A stretch of 64,000 bases of DNA from Sphingobium scionense (GTDB taxonomy: Bacteria; Pseudomonadota; Alphaproteobacteria; Sphingomonadales; Sphingomonadaceae): positions 1 through 64,000 of the forward strand of contig NZ_JACIEU010000011.1 in assembly GCF_014197035.1 (NCBI RefSeq), read 5' to 3'. The notes below the pieces were generated by a model. The model had not been told where the DNA came from, ran no database searches, and saw only the letters and a list, made by a program, of their open reading frames with translations. The number at the start of each line of letters is the position of its first letter. Position 1 is the stretch's first letter. Made by a program: the position numbers and the translations under genes. Of this stretch, positions 1-8,978 are shown piece by piece.

Positions 1-15
1 CCACCGAGATCGAAT

Positions 16-47
16 TCGCATGGGTGGGGCATGCCCCACCCATGCGA
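16..47. repeat. perfect 32-bp palindrome
   Basis: The 32 bases are exactly self-complementary around the centre between 31 and 32, with a core of TGGGG CATG CCCCA. It would form a hairpin in RNA or a cruciform in DNA. No T-run follows on either strand, so it is a poor intrinsic terminator. It lies within or just ahead of the possibly broken gene that continues to 507. Confidence 0.8.
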
Positions 48-129
48 TCGCCTCAATCTACACCGGAAATTACACCACGAGCGCGGACGCTAACGTTTTC
101 TCGCCTTCTACCCCAGCGATCGCAGGAGT

Positions 130-507
130 ATGGTGAGTTTCGGCATAGACTATCAGTCCAGCTATGAAGCGGCGGAAGAGCAGATCCTGTGCAAAGCCGT
201 CGTGACCGATCCGGACAAGGATTGCGCCAAGGCGGCTCCGAAAGGCCCCGATCGCGGGGATTCGCTGAACCTCTCCATCGAATATCGGCGCGCGACGGGC
301 CTCAGCATTTTCGGGGCAAATATCGCCTATTCGCCCAAATTCACCTATGACAGCCTGAATGATGATTTTGGTGCAGAACTACCGATCTATTTCGTACCCA
401 CGGCAAAATCGCCCGTCCTGCCCGGCTTCAAGATCGGCTACGCATCCGATGAAAATAATCTAATCCTCGGCCTCTTTTTGAAGGCCAGCTTCGGCATGAT
501 GCACTAG
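130..507 (+). CDS. hypothetical protein, possible C-terminal part of a frameshifted outer-membrane protein
   Basis: A 125-residue frame ends in an alternating hydrophobic pattern (GLFLKASFG) typical of the last strand of an outer-membrane beta-barrel. No signal peptide is present. An AGGAG stands too close to the ATG at 130 but is well placed for GTG at 133. Frame 2, open from position 2 to the TGA at 131-133, reads like protein (IYTGNYTTSADANVF...) and stops exactly where this frame begins. A single frameshift would therefore join the two. Either this is the 3' piece of a disrupted gene cut by the window edge, or a short intact gene. Function is unknown. Confidence 0.4.
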   Translation: MVSFGIDYQSSYEAAEEQILCKAVVTDPDKDCAKAAPKGPDRGDSLNLSIEYRRATGLSIFGANIAYSPKFTYDSLNDDFGAELPIYFVPTAKSPVLPGFKIGYASDENNLILGLFLKASFGMMH

Positions 508-649
508 GGGCGATCGACATTCAGATGATGACGTGACGAAAATGGTGGTTTTCCGTGACCCGGAGCGCAGCGTACTTAAAGTACGTGAGCACCGGAAGCG
601 CGGAGAACCGCCATTTGCAGGCCGTCAGGGCTGAATGTCGATTGGCCCT
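506..649. repeat. 144-bp imperfect inverted repeat (intergenic palindromic element)
   Basis: The outer arms 506-524 and 631-649 match at 17 of 19 positions when one is reversed. The centre is CGTACTT-A-AAGTACG at 571-585, exact around a single base. Between them the arms (AAATGG.GGTT.TCCG on the left, its complement on the right) also pair with a few mismatches. The whole could fold into one long stem. It begins at the stop codon of the preceding frame. The gap to ogt (650-703) holds nothing else that I recognise. It looks like a REP/MITE-like element that may also end transcription. Confidence 0.7.
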
Positions 650-703
650 AGCGCCCAGTGTCATAGGGCGATCGACGCGCAATGACATGAGGCTGGTCTG
701 GCA

Positions 704-1237
704 CTATCCCGCTCCGGCGTCGACAAACGGCGCTGGCGCAAACGAAAAAAGATCGTCCCCACCCTGCTCCAGATCGAGCAGATATTTCTTGGTCTCGACG
801 CCGCCGGCAAAGCCGGTGAGCGCACCGTTGCTACCGACCACCCGGTGACAGGGCGCGATGATCGAGATCGGGTTGCGGCCATTGGCGGCGCCGACGGCGC
901 GGGTCGCGGTCGGGCGGCCGATGGCGCGGGCGATGTCGGCATAGCTGCGCGTTTCGCCGAACGGGATATCGAGCAGCGCAGCCCAGACCTGGCGCTGGAA
1001 ATCCGTGCCCTGGAAATGCAGCGGGACGGAGAAATGCTGCCGCTGGCCGGCGAAATATTCCGATAGCTGGGAGGCCGTGTCGCGCAACACCGGATGGTCG
1101 GTTGTTTCGGACCGGGTGCCCAGGCGGACGCGGGCGGGATCATCGTCGGGCCACAGGACCGCCATCAGTCCTTCGTCACTCGCGACCAGCGTCAGGTCGC
1201 CCACCGGCGACGTCATCGTCATACAGGCCAGGGTCAT
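704..1237 (-). CDS. ogt: methylated-DNA--protein-cysteine S-methyltransferase
   Basis: This suicide repair enzyme moves the alkyl group from O6-alkylguanine or O4-alkylthymine in DNA to its own cysteine. The active-site motif IIAPCHRVVG and the following ALTGFAGG segment are present, preceded by the helix-turn-helix stretch FGETRSYADIARAIGRP, so the catalytic domain is complete. The frame is open to 1318. TGGAGG lies 6 bases before the ATG at 1237, while the ATG at 1243 directly abuts it and the upstream extension is Arg-rich and unlike the family; I therefore start at 1237. It lies downstream of the efflux operon on the same strand, after a hairpin, and is probably transcribed separately. 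Confidence 0.93.
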   Translation of the reverse strand: MTLACMTMTSPVGDLTLVASDEGLMAVLWPDDDPARVRLGTRSETTDHPVLRDTASQLSEYFAGQRQHFSVPLHFQGTDFQRQVWAALLDIPFGETRSYADIARAIGRPTATRAVGAANGRNPISIIAPCHRVVGSNGALTGFAGGVETKKYLLDLEQGGDDLFSFAPAPFVDAGAG

Positions 1238-1291
1238 CGTCATCCTCCATGCGTCATCGCTGGAGATAGGCGATGATCCCCGCCCCCGCTT

Positions 1292-1326
1292 CCTGCCGCT
1301 TGCGGTCAAAGCCCGCAAGCGGCAGG
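1292..1326 (-). terminator. hairpin after the efflux operon
   Basis: CCTGCCGCTTGCGG (1292-1305) and CCGCAAGCGGCAGG (1313-1326) form a perfect 14-bp stem with a 7-base loop just after the stop of the outer-membrane factor gene. No U-run follows on the - strand, so it may act as a weak terminator or an mRNA-stabilising 3' end. Confidence 0.6.
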
Positions 1327-1331
1327 CCGCA

Positions 1332-2750
1332 TCATTTCAGGCCGCCACCCATGGCACGATACAGTTCGATCATGTTGGTGAGCCGCGCCAGGCGCGTCGT
1401 CACCAGGCTCTGCTCCGCGGTCGACAGGGTCCGCTGCGACACCAGGGTCGGCAGGAAGCCGTCGACACCCGCACGGAAGCGAGCCTGCGTCAGGTCATAG
1501 GCCTTGCGGGCGGCATCGCGCTGCGAGGTCTGCGCCTCGACCTGATCGGTCATCGTACCGCGCCGCGCGAGCCCATCGGCGACCTCGCGGAAGCCGGTCT
1601 GCACGCTCTTTTCATAAGTGGCGAGCATCGCGTCATAGGTCGCCCTGGCGTAGCGCAGATTGCCCTTGTTCCGGCCGAAGTCGAAGATCGGCAGGGTGGC
1701 GCTGGGCGCCACCGACCAGGTGTCGCTGCCCGATTTGAACAGGCCGGACAGGCCAAGGCTGACCGTGCCCAGCGCGGCCGTCAGCGACAACTGCGGGAAG
1801 AAGGCCGCCCGTGCCGCGCCGATATTGGCATTGGCCGCGATCAGTTGATGCTCGGCCGACGCGATGTCGGGCCGGCGCAGCAACAGGGTCGAGGGCAGTT
1901 CCGCCGGCAGATTGTCGAGCGTGACATGCCCTTCCGGCAGCGCCGACGGCAGATCATCGCTGCCAAGCGTCGTGCCCGCCAGCAGGTTCAGTGCATTCTG
2001 GTCCTGCACAACCAGCGTGGTGGCGCTGGCAATGGCGGCGCGCGCCTGGTCATAGCTGGTCTGTGCCTCACGCACTTCCAGTTCGGAGGCGATGCCCTTG
2101 TCGAAGCGCGCCTGGTTGAGGTCCAGCGTCTCCTTGAACGCGGTCGCCAGCGTGCGCGAGATCGACAGCAATTCCTGATCGGCGGCCATGTTCACCCATG
2201 CCGTCGCCACTTCCGCTACCAATGCGGTCTGGGCCGCATTACGGTTTTCGACCGAGGCGAAATATTGCTCCTGCGCCGCCTTGGTCAGGTTGCGCACCCG
2301 GCCGAACAGGTCGATTTCCCAGGACGAGATGCCGACCTGCGCCTGATAGACGTCGGTGTTGAGGCGCTGGCTCTGGCCGAACTGGACCAGCGGCTGTTCC
2401 GAATAGGTCGCCGTGCCGGTCGCTCCGACGGTCGGCAGCAGATCGGCCCGTTGCACCTTATACTGCGCCCGCGCCTGTTCGACATTGGCGATCGCAATGC
2501 GCAGGTCGCGATTATTGGCCAGGCTGGTCTCGATCACCCGCACCAGACGCGGGTCGGTGAAGAAATCGCGCCAGGCGGTGTCGGCCGGCACGATCGCCGC
2601 GCCGCCGTCCGCCGCGGCCGCATAGGCCGGCCCCTGGGGGCTGGCCTGCGGCACCGGCAGTTCGGGGCGGGCATATTTGGGCGCCATGTCACAGGCGGCC
2701 AGCGTCAGCGCCAGAGAGGCGACCGACATTGCTTTGATATTACGCAACAT
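1332..2750 (-). CDS. RND efflux outer-membrane factor, NodT/OprM family lipoprotein
   Basis: This is the outer-membrane channel of a tripartite multidrug efflux pump. The 472-residue product begins with a lipoprotein signal ending in the lipobox LAAC, with the acylated Cys at residue 20. Two OEP repeats follow (TADTAWRDFF...VRVIETSLANNRDLRIA near the start and the ...NIGAARAAFFPQLSLTA segment in the second half), as in OprM and TtgC. The length is normal for the family. It is the last gene of the three-gene pump operon, two bases after the pump stop codon, so translation is probably coupled. Confidence 0.95.
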   Translation of the reverse strand: MLRNIKAMSVASLALTLAACDMAPKYARPELPVPQASPQGPAYAAAADGGAAIVPADTAWRDFFTDPRLVRVIETSLANNRDLRIAIANVEQARAQYKVQRADLLPTVGATGTATYSEQPLVQFGQSQRLNTDVYQAQVGISSWEIDLFGRVRNLTKAAQEQYFASVENRNAAQTALVAEVATAWVNMAADQELLSISRTLATAFKETLDLNQARFDKGIASELEVREAQTSYDQARAAIASATTLVVQDQNALNLLAGTTLGSDDLPSALPEGHVTLDNLPAELPSTLLLRRPDIASAEHQLIAANANIGAARAAFFPQLSLTAALGTVSLGLSGLFKSGSDTWSVAPSATLPIFDFGRNKGNLRYARATYDAMLATYEKSVQTGFREVADGLARRGTMTDQVEAQTSQRDAARKAYDLTQARFRAGVDGFLPTLVSQRTLSTAEQSLVTTRLARLTNMIELYRAMGGGLK

Positions 2751-2752
2751 TC

Positions 2753-5700
2753 TTATGCCTCCTGCGGTGCGTTCGGCGTTTCGCCGTCGGCGTTTCGCTG
2801 TTCTTCCCCTTCATGATGTTCGCGGAACAACCGCTTCACCACGGTGAAGAAGACCGGCACGAAGAAGATGGCGAGGACGGTGGCAGACAGCATGCCGCCG
2901 ACCACGGCCCAGCCGATGGCGTTCTGGCCACCCGCACCCGCGCCCTTGGACACGGCCAGCGGCAGCACGCCGAAGATGAAGGCGAAGCTGGTCATCAGGA
3001 TCGGCCGCAGACGCAGCTTGCCCGCTTCCAGTGCCGCCTTGGCGGGCGACAGCCCTTCCCGCATCTTCTCTTCGGCAAATTCCACGATCAGGATCGCGTT
3101 CTTGGCCGACACGCCGATGGTCGTGATCAGACCCACCTGCAGATAGATGTCGTTGTTGAGACCCGCCAGCGTCGCCGCGATCACCGCGCCGAGCACGCCC
3201 AGCGGCACGACCAGCATGACCGCGATCGGCACCGACCAGCTTTCATAGAGCGCAGCCAGGCAGAGGAAGACGATCAGCATCGAGAGCGCATAGACATAGG
3301 GCGCCTGACCACCGGAGGTCTGTTCCTCATAGGAAATGCCGTTCCAGGCATAGCCGATACCGGCCGGCAGCTTGGCCGCGAACTCCTCCATCGCCTTCAT
3401 CGCGGTGCCGCTGGACACGCCGGGCGCCGGGGCGCCCTGGATGTTCATCGACGGCACGCCATTATAGCGCTCCAGACGGGCCGGACCCTGGACCCATTCC
3501 GTGGTGGAGAAGGCGGAGAGCGGTGCCATCACGCCCGTGCTGCCACGCACATGATAGGCGTTGATCGCATCGGCCGAGGTCCGGAAGGGCGCATCGGCCT
3601 GGACATAGACACGCTTCACGCGGTCGCGGTCGATGAAGTCGTTGATATAGGATCCGCCCAGATTGGTGCTGATCGTATCATTGACGTCCGACTGGGCGAT
3701 GCCCAGCGCACCGGCCGCTGCCTGATCGACGTTGAGCTTCAACTGTGGCGTATCTTCCAGACCATTGGGACGGACCTGCGCCAGGCGCTTGTCGCCCATC
3801 GCCATGCCCAGCAGTTGGTTACGGGCTTCCAGCAGTTTCTCATGACCCAGATTGGCCTGATCGAGCAGCTGGAAGTCGAAGCCGGACGCGTTGCCCAGTT
3901 CCTGCACCGCCGGCGGCACGAAGGCGAAGGCCATGCCCGAAGAAATCTTCTGGAACGCCATATTGGCGCGCAGGGCAATCGCGGGCACGCGGCTGTCGGC
4001 ACTCGTGCGCTCGTGCCAATCCTTCATGCGGGCAAAGACGATGCCGACATTCTGGCCCTGACCGACGAAGCCGAAGCCCGCGACGGTGAAGACAGCCGAA
4101 ACATTGGCCTTTTCATCCACCAGATAGTGGTCGCGCATCCGGGCCAACGCCCGTTCGGTCTCTTCCAGCGTCGTACCCGCAGGCAGCGACACCTGGTTGA
4201 TGATGATGCCCTGATCCTCGTCCGGCAGGAAGCCGCTGGGCAGCCGCAGGAAGATGAAAGCCATGCCGACCACGACCAGACCATAGATCAGCATGGTGCG
4301 AACCCAGCTGCGCTCGACCTTCTCGACGCCCGCGCCATAGCGCACGACCCCCTTGTCGAAGGTCCGGTTGAACCAGTCGAAGAAGCGGCCCAGGACAGAA
4401 CCGATCGGCCCGTTCCAGCTATGCCCGTGCGAAGCGGGCTTCAGGATGGTGGCGCACAGCGCCGGGGTCAGGATCAACGCGACCAGCACCGACAGGATCA
4501 TCGACGACACGATGGTGATCGAGAACTGGCGGAAGATGACGCCGGTCGAGCCGCCGAAGAAGGCCATGGGCAGGAACACCGCCGACAGCACCAGGCCGAT
4601 GCCGATCAGCGCGCCGCTGATCTCGTCCATCGACTTCTTGGCTGCTTCCTTGGGGCTTAGCCCCTCATCCTGGATCAGACGCTCGACATTCTCGACGACG
4701 ACGATCGCGTCGTCGACCAGCAGGCCGATCGCCAGCACCATGCCGAACAGCGTCAGGGTATTGATGGTGAAGCCCGCCGCGCTGAGGATCGCAAGCGCGC
4801 CCAGCAACACCACCGGCACCGCGATGGTGGGGATCAGCGTCGCACGCCAGTTCTGCAGAAACAGGAACATGACCACGAACACCAGCAGCACGGCTTCGAA
4901 CAGGGTATGAACCACCTGTTCCACCGACAGCTTGACGAAGGTCGAGTTGTCGACCGGGAAGTCATATTTGACCCAGCTCGGAAAATTCTTCGACAGTTGG
5001 TCCACGCGCGCCTTCACGGCTTCCACCGTGTCGAGCGCATTCGCACCCGGCGCCAGCTTGATGCCGAAGCCCGAGGCCGGATGGCCGTTGAACTTCACCC
5101 CGAAACCATAGGTTTCCGCGCCCAGTTCAACCTTGGCAACGTCCTTCATCAGCACGACCGAGCCGTCGCTGTTGCTGCGCAGGCGGATATTGCTGAATTC
5201 TTCGGGCGTGCGCAGGCGCGACTGGGCGGTGACGGTGGCGTTGAGCGCCTGCCCCTTGGGCGAGGGCGAGCCACCGATCTGGCCGGCCGACACCTGGGCG
5301 TTCTGCGCGGTGATCGCCGACTTCACGTCACCGGTGGTCACGCCCAGATTGGCCATCTTGTAGGGGTCGAGCCAGATGCGCATCGCATATTGCGAACCGA
5401 ACAACTGGGTATCGCCGACGCCGGTCACGCGGCTCAACGGATCCTGAAGGCTCGACGCGATGAAGTCCGCAGCATCCTCCTGGTCATGGATGCCGTCGTC
5501 CGAATAGGCGGCCATGATCAGCAGGAAGCTGGACGTGGACTTGCCGACGCGCAGGCCCTGCTGCTGCACTTCCTGCGGCAACAAGGGGGTCGCCTGCGAC
5601 AGCTTGTTCTGCACCTGCACCTGCGCGATGTCAGGGTCGGTGCCCTGCTCGAAGGTCAGGGTGATGCTAAGATTGCCCGAACCATCGCTGGTGGACGCGA

Positions 5701-5932
5701 AATAGCGCAGATTGTCGATGCCCTTGAGCTGCTGCTCGATGATCTGCGTCGTCGTGCTTTCCAGCGTCTGGGCGTTGGCACCGGGATAGGTGGTCTGGAT
5801 CGTCACTGCCGGCGGGGCGATTTCCGGGAACTGCGCGACCGGCAGCGACCGGACCGCGAGCAAACCCGCAAGCATGATGACGATGGCGATGACCCATGCA
5901 AAGATGGGCCTGTCGATAAAATAGCGGGCCAT
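2753..5932 (-). CDS. RND multidrug efflux transporter, HAE1 family (AcrB/MexB-like)
   Basis: This inner-membrane, proton-driven pump has 1059 residues, the usual length. It starts [17 protein letters not shown], as most family members do. The proton-relay pair DD in the fourth membrane helix ([13 protein letters not shown]) and the Lys of the later helix ([13 protein letters not shown]) are present, so it should be functional. Two large periplasmic loops separate the helix bundles. The first transmembrane helix is residues 10-28 or so. It sits between the fusion-protein gene (3 bases upstream) and the outer-membrane factor. Substrates cannot be read from the sequence; homologues export dyes, antibiotics and solvents. 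Confidence 0.97.
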   Translation of the reverse strand: MARYFIDRPIFAWVIAIVIMLAGLLAVRSLPVAQFPEIAPPAVTIQTTYPGANAQTLESTTTQIIEQQLKGIDNLRYFASTSDGSGNLSITLTFEQGTDPDIAQVQVQNKLSQATPLLPQEVQQQGLRVGKSTSSFLLIMAAYSDDGIHDQEDAADFIASSLQDPLSRVTGVGDTQLFGSQYAMRIWLDPYKMANLGVTTGDVKSAITAQNAQVSAGQIGGSPSPKGQALNATVTAQSRLRTPEEFSNIRLRSNSDGSVVLMKDVAKVELGAETYGFGVKFNGHPASGFGIKLAPGANALDTVEAVKARVDQLSKNFPSWVKYDFPVDNSTFVKLSVEQVVHTLFEAVLLVFVVMFLFLQNWRATLIPTIAVPVVLLGALAILSAAGFTINTLTLFGMVLAIGLLVDDAIVVVENVERLIQDEGLSPKEAAKKSMDEISGALIGIGLVLSAVFLPMAFFGGSTGVIFRQFSITIVSSMILSVLVALILTPALCATILKPASHGHSWNGPIGSVLGRFFDWFNRTFDKGVVRYGAGVEKVERSWVRTMLIYGLVVVGMAFIFLRLPSGFLPDEDQGIIINQVSLPAGTTLEETERALARMRDHYLVDEKANVSAVFTVAGFGFVGQGQNVGIVFARMKDWHERTSADSRVPAIALRANMAFQKISSGMAFAFVPPAVQELGNASGFDFQLLDQANLGHEKLLEARNQLLGMAMGDKRLAQVRPNGLEDTPQLKLNVDQAAAGALGIAQSDVNDTISTNLGGSYINDFIDRDRVKRVYVQADAPFRTSADAINAYHVRGSTGVMAPLSAFSTTEWVQGPARLERYNGVPSMNIQGAPAPGVSSGTAMKAMEEFAAKLPAGIGYAWNGISYEEQTSGGQAPYVYALSMLIVFLCLAALYESWSVPIAVMLVVPLGVLGAVIAATLAGLNNDIYLQVGLITTIGVSAKNAILIVEFAEEKMREGLSPAKAALEAGKLRLRPILMTSFAFIFGVLPLAVSKGAGAGGQNAIGWAVVGGMLSATVLAIFFVPVFFTVVKRLFREHHEGEEQRNADGETPNAPQEA

Positions 5933-5935
5933 GAC

Positions 5936-7135
5936 TTAGTGCGCCTCGCCTGCGTTCGATCCGGCAGCCGCCTTCGCGCCACCCTGCGCAGCCGCGCTAC
6001 CTTCGGGCGCGGTGACCTGCTGCGGGGCGCCGGGCTTAACCACCGTGCCGGGGCGCAGATTGACCAGCCCCTCCACGATCAACTTGTCGCCGGGCTTCAG
6101 CCCGCTGGTGACGATCCATTTGTCGCCGATCGCGCGGTCGACGGTGACCTGGCGCATCTCGACCTTGTTGTCCTTGCCCACGACCATCGCCGTAGCGCGG
6201 CCGCGCGCATCGCGCGAAATGCCCTGCTGCGGCGCCAGGATCGCCTGGGTGCGTTCGCCTTCGATCAGCTTGGCGCGGACATACATGCCCGGCAGCAGCA
6301 GGCCATCGGGATTGGGGAAAATCGCACGCAGCGTGACCGCGCCCGAGCTGGAATCCACCGTGACGTCCGCAAATTCCAACCGGCCTTCGACCGGATAGAT
6401 GCTGCCATTGGGCAGGATCAGCTGAATGCGGGCACCCTGCGCCTCGCTGATGCCGCCGGCCTTCATCGCCTGCTTGAGGTCGATGATCTGCGCCGCCGAC
6501 TGGGTGACATCAACATAGACACGGTCGGTGCGCTGGATCGTCGTCAGTGCCTCGGTCTGGCCGGTCTGGACCAGCGCGCCGGGAGTCTGGAGCGAGCGGC
6601 CGATACGACCGGAGATAGGTGCGCGGATGCGGGTGAAATTCTGGTTCACCTGCGCGGCCTGGACCGCACCCTGCTGCGCCGCAACATTGGCGCGCGCCTG
6701 CTGGGCAGCCGCTGCGGCATCGTCATATTCCTGCTTCGACACCGCGTTGATGCCGACCAGATCCTTGTAGCGCTGCGCCTGCAGCCCGGTCGAGCGGATC
6801 GCCGCCTGGGCATTGGCCAGCGAACCCTGCGCCTGAGCGAGGGCAGCCCGATAGGGCGCGTCGTCAATCTCGTAGAGCATCTGCCCGGCCTGGACGTTGC
6901 CGCCCTCGGTAAACAGGCGACGGCGGATGATGCCGCTGATCTGCGGCCGGACTTCGGCCGTTTCGAAGGCCGAGATACGGCCCGGAAGCTCGTTGAGCAA
7001 CGGCGCCGACTCGGTCTTGAGCGTCACCACGCCCACGCTGGGCGGCGGCGGTGCGGGCGGTGCTTCCTGACCGCAAGCGCTCAGCGCGAGGGCCGAAACG
7101 CAGGCCAGCAATCCGAACAAGTTCCCCTTTTGCAT
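5936..7135 (-). CDS. RND efflux periplasmic adaptor (membrane fusion protein)
   Basis: This lipid-anchored adaptor joins the pump to the outer-membrane channel. The product begins MQKGNLFGLLACVSALALSAC, a lipoprotein signal, followed by a Pro-rich linker and the lipoyl/coiled-coil/barrel-sandwich arrangement of AcrA and MexA. The frame is open to an ATG at 7183, but that codon lies inside the 18-bp palindrome proposed as repressor operator, and the signal peptide begins at 7135, so I use 7135. It is the first gene of the pump operon. Divergent to it is a TetR gene, which suggests local repression relieved by a pump substrate. Confidence 0.93.
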   Translation of the reverse strand: MQKGNLFGLLACVSALALSACGQEAPPAPPPPSVGVVTLKTESAPLLNELPGRISAFETAEVRPQISGIIRRRLFTEGGNVQAGQMLYEIDDAPYRAALAQAQGSLANAQAAIRSTGLQAQRYKDLVGINAVSKQEYDDAAAAAQQARANVAAQQGAVQAAQVNQNFTRIRAPISGRIGRSLQTPGALVQTGQTEALTTIQRTDRVYVDVTQSAAQIIDLKQAMKAGGISEAQGARIQLILPNGSIYPVEGRLEFADVTVDSSSGAVTLRAIFPNPDGLLLPGMYVRAKLIEGERTQAILAPQQGISRDARGRATAMVVGKDNKVEMRQVTVDRAIGDKWIVTSGLKPGDKLIVEGLVNLRPGTVVKPGAPQQVTAPEGSAAAQGGAKAAAGSNAGEAH

Positions 7136-7168
7136 CGATTTTCCCAATCCGATAAATATCGCAGGACC

Positions 7169-7186
7169 GGAATGAACGTTCATTCC
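7169..7186. promoter_or_regulatory. perfect 18-bp palindrome, probable TetR operator
   Basis: GGAATGAACGTTCATTCC is its own reverse complement. It lies in the 116-bp divergent region between the efflux operon (start 7135) and the TetR gene (start 7252), 33 bases upstream of the fusion-protein start. Known TetR/AcrR repressors bind palindromes of this size in such positions. That the neighbouring TetR binds here is inference. Confidence 0.75.
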
Positions 7187-7251
7187 GCTTGCCGCGCACC
7201 TAAGAAGCTGTCAGAGGGAATTCAAGAGAAAAACAAATTTCCGAGGGTAAA

Positions 7252-7839
7252 ATGGTTGCAGCGCAGCATGAAAAAAGCAGTCGCGACCGTGTTCTTGCAG
7301 CGGCGCGAGACCTGTTCAACAGCCATGGTTTCCACCAGACGTCCATGGCCGAACTCGCTTCCGCCGCACAGGTATCAGTGGGGCAAATATATCGACTTTT
7401 CAAAGGAAAGGAAGATATCATTGAGGCCATCGTCCACGCCGACGCCGATCAGTGGGCGGAGGATGTCGATATCCTGCGCAAACGGCTCGACAGTGGCGAG
7501 TTGAGCATCGACGATACGTTCGAGCAACTGATGCTGCACGTCATTGACGAAAAGGATGAGGCGCTCTCCTTCGACATCCTGGCCGAAAGCTTCCGCAATC
7601 CGACGGTCGGGGAAATGATCGGCACCATGTGCGGCCGCTTCCGCGACGATATTCGTGACTTTGCCTGCGCCGCCAACCCTGACCTGTCAGGCGAGGCGCT
7701 GGATGGCGCAGAGGAGATGATCCTGGCCTGCATGTTCGGCCTGGGCCATCGCAGCCTGTCGCGTCCCAACCTCAGCCCGGAAGCATCAGCCCGGCGCGCC
7801 GCCCAGATGATCGTCGCCGGATTGAAAGCGGTGCGTTAA
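7252..7839 (+). CDS. TetR/AcrR family transcriptional regulator
   Basis: The 195-residue product has the TetR N-terminal DNA-binding domain: RVLAAARDLFNSHGFHQTSM, then the recognition-helix region MAELASAAQVSVGQIYRLFKGKE. The C-terminal part is a helical ligand-binding domain typical in length. GAGG lies 5 bases before the ATG. The gene is divergent from the RND operon and shares with it the palindrome at 7169-7186, so it most likely represses the pump and itself. Its stop overlaps the last four bases of the convergent glycosyltransferase gene. Confidence 0.93.
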   Translation: MVAAQHEKSSRDRVLAAARDLFNSHGFHQTSMAELASAAQVSVGQIYRLFKGKEDIIEAIVHADADQWAEDVDILRKRLDSGELSIDDTFEQLMLHVIDEKDEALSFDILAESFRNPTVGEMIGTMCGRFRDDIRDFACAANPDLSGEALDGAEEMILACMFGLGHRSLSRPNLSPEASARRAAQMIVAGLKAVR

Positions 7840-8978
7840 CCGCCTGCCACCTGGCCATAAAGCGCTACCGTTTCACGCGCGCACCGATCCCAGCTATAGC
7901 CGCCGGCGACGGCCAGTCCGGCATCACGCGCTCGCGTCCGCCATTCGGCATCGACCAGAGCCCGCTCCAGCCGATGCGCGAAATCGTCGATATCCTCCGG
8001 CTCGACCAGCATGGCCGCGCCACCCGTCACTTCGGGCAGGCAGGAGGCATTGGCGACGACGGTCGGCACCCCACTCGCCATGGCCTCGACCGGCGGCAGG
8101 CCAAAGCCTTCATAAACGGACGGATAGACGAACAGCGCCGCACCAGCATAAAGCAGCGGCAGATCCTCCTCCGGTACGAAGCCGAGATAGCGCACCCAGC
8201 CCTCGCGGGCGCCACGCGCCATTAGCGCCTGAACATCGTCACTCAGCCAACCGGCCCCGCCCGTCACCATCAACGGCCAACGGCCGCGCACCGACGAGGG
8301 CAGCATTTCCCATGCCTGCAACAACTGCGGGATGCGCTTGCGCGGCTCCACCGTCGACACGCACAGGGCATAGCCTTGTGGTGCCAGATCATAGCGCGCG
8401 AGCGCCGGCTGCAATTGGGCAGCATCACGCGGCATGAAGGCCGGGCTGGCCGCCAATGGCACCGCGGTGACCTGCGCGGGCGAAAGCGAGAGAAAATCGA
8501 TCACCTCGTCCCGCGTGGTCGCACTGTCGGTGATGATATGGGCCGCGCGGGCAATCGATGCCGCGAAATTCCGTTCGAACTGCTGCAATCGCGCCGCTGG
8601 ATGGGTTTCGGGATAACGGAAGACCGACAGGTCATGGACGGTGATGACGCCCCCCTCGGCTGCCGCCGGCAGGAAATAATTAGGCCCATGGAACAGATGC
8701 GACCGCATGACGGCCGCATCGCGCATGTCCCGTCCCCACTTGCGCAAGCCAGTGGTGCGCTTGCGCAGCCAGCGATGGACCTTGTGCCGCTGCTTGGGCG
8801 TGACGGGCTCTTCCAGCAGCTTTGTCGGGTCAGCGATCCATTCGCCATTGCGATAGAAGCGGACACCATCCACCTCAGGCGCATCACCGATGCGCTGCGC
8901 CAGTTCCCAACTATAGCGACCGATACCGGACAGGCGCGGCTCCAGCGCCTCGACCGACAAGATGACCTTCACGCTCAT
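7836..8978 (-). CDS. glycosyltransferase family 4 protein
   Basis: The 380-residue cytoplasmic protein has the GT-B fold marks: a short N-terminal part with GIGRYSWELAQ, the mid-region STVEPRKRIPQLLQAW, and the C-terminal donor-site motif EGFGLPPVEA (E-x7-E type), followed by SGVPTVVANASCLPEV. It probably adds a hexose or mannose in cell-surface polysaccharide synthesis; donor and acceptor cannot be told. Its ATG overlaps the stop of the upstream amidohydrolase gene by four bases, so the two are co-translated, although their functions do not obviously match. Confidence 0.9.
   Translation of the reverse strand: MSVKVILSVEALEPRLSGIGRYSWELAQRIGDAPEVDGVRFYRNGEWIADPTKLLEEPVTPKQRHKVHRWLRKRTTGLRKWGRDMRDAAVMRSHLFHGPNYFLPAAAEGGVITVHDLSVFRYPETHPAARLQQFERNFAASIARAAHIITDSATTRDEVIDFLSLSPAQVTAVPLAASPAFMPRDAAQLQPALARYDLAPQGYALCVSTVEPRKRIPQLLQAWEMLPSSVRGRWPLMVTGGAGWLSDDVQALMARGAREGWVRYLGFVPEEDLPLLYAGAALFVYPSVYEGFGLPPVEAMASGVPTVVANASCLPEVTGGAAMLVEPEDIDDFAHRLERALVDAEWRTRARDAGLAVAGGYSWDRCARETVALYGQVAGG

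Noticed and set aside
1005..7504. Very long + strand frames opposite the efflux genes (1005-2816, 2813-4660, 4907-7504)
   Set aside because: They lie opposite intact, clearly conserved pump genes and their products are His/Arg/Gln-rich with no recognisable domain; they are high-GC antisense shadows.
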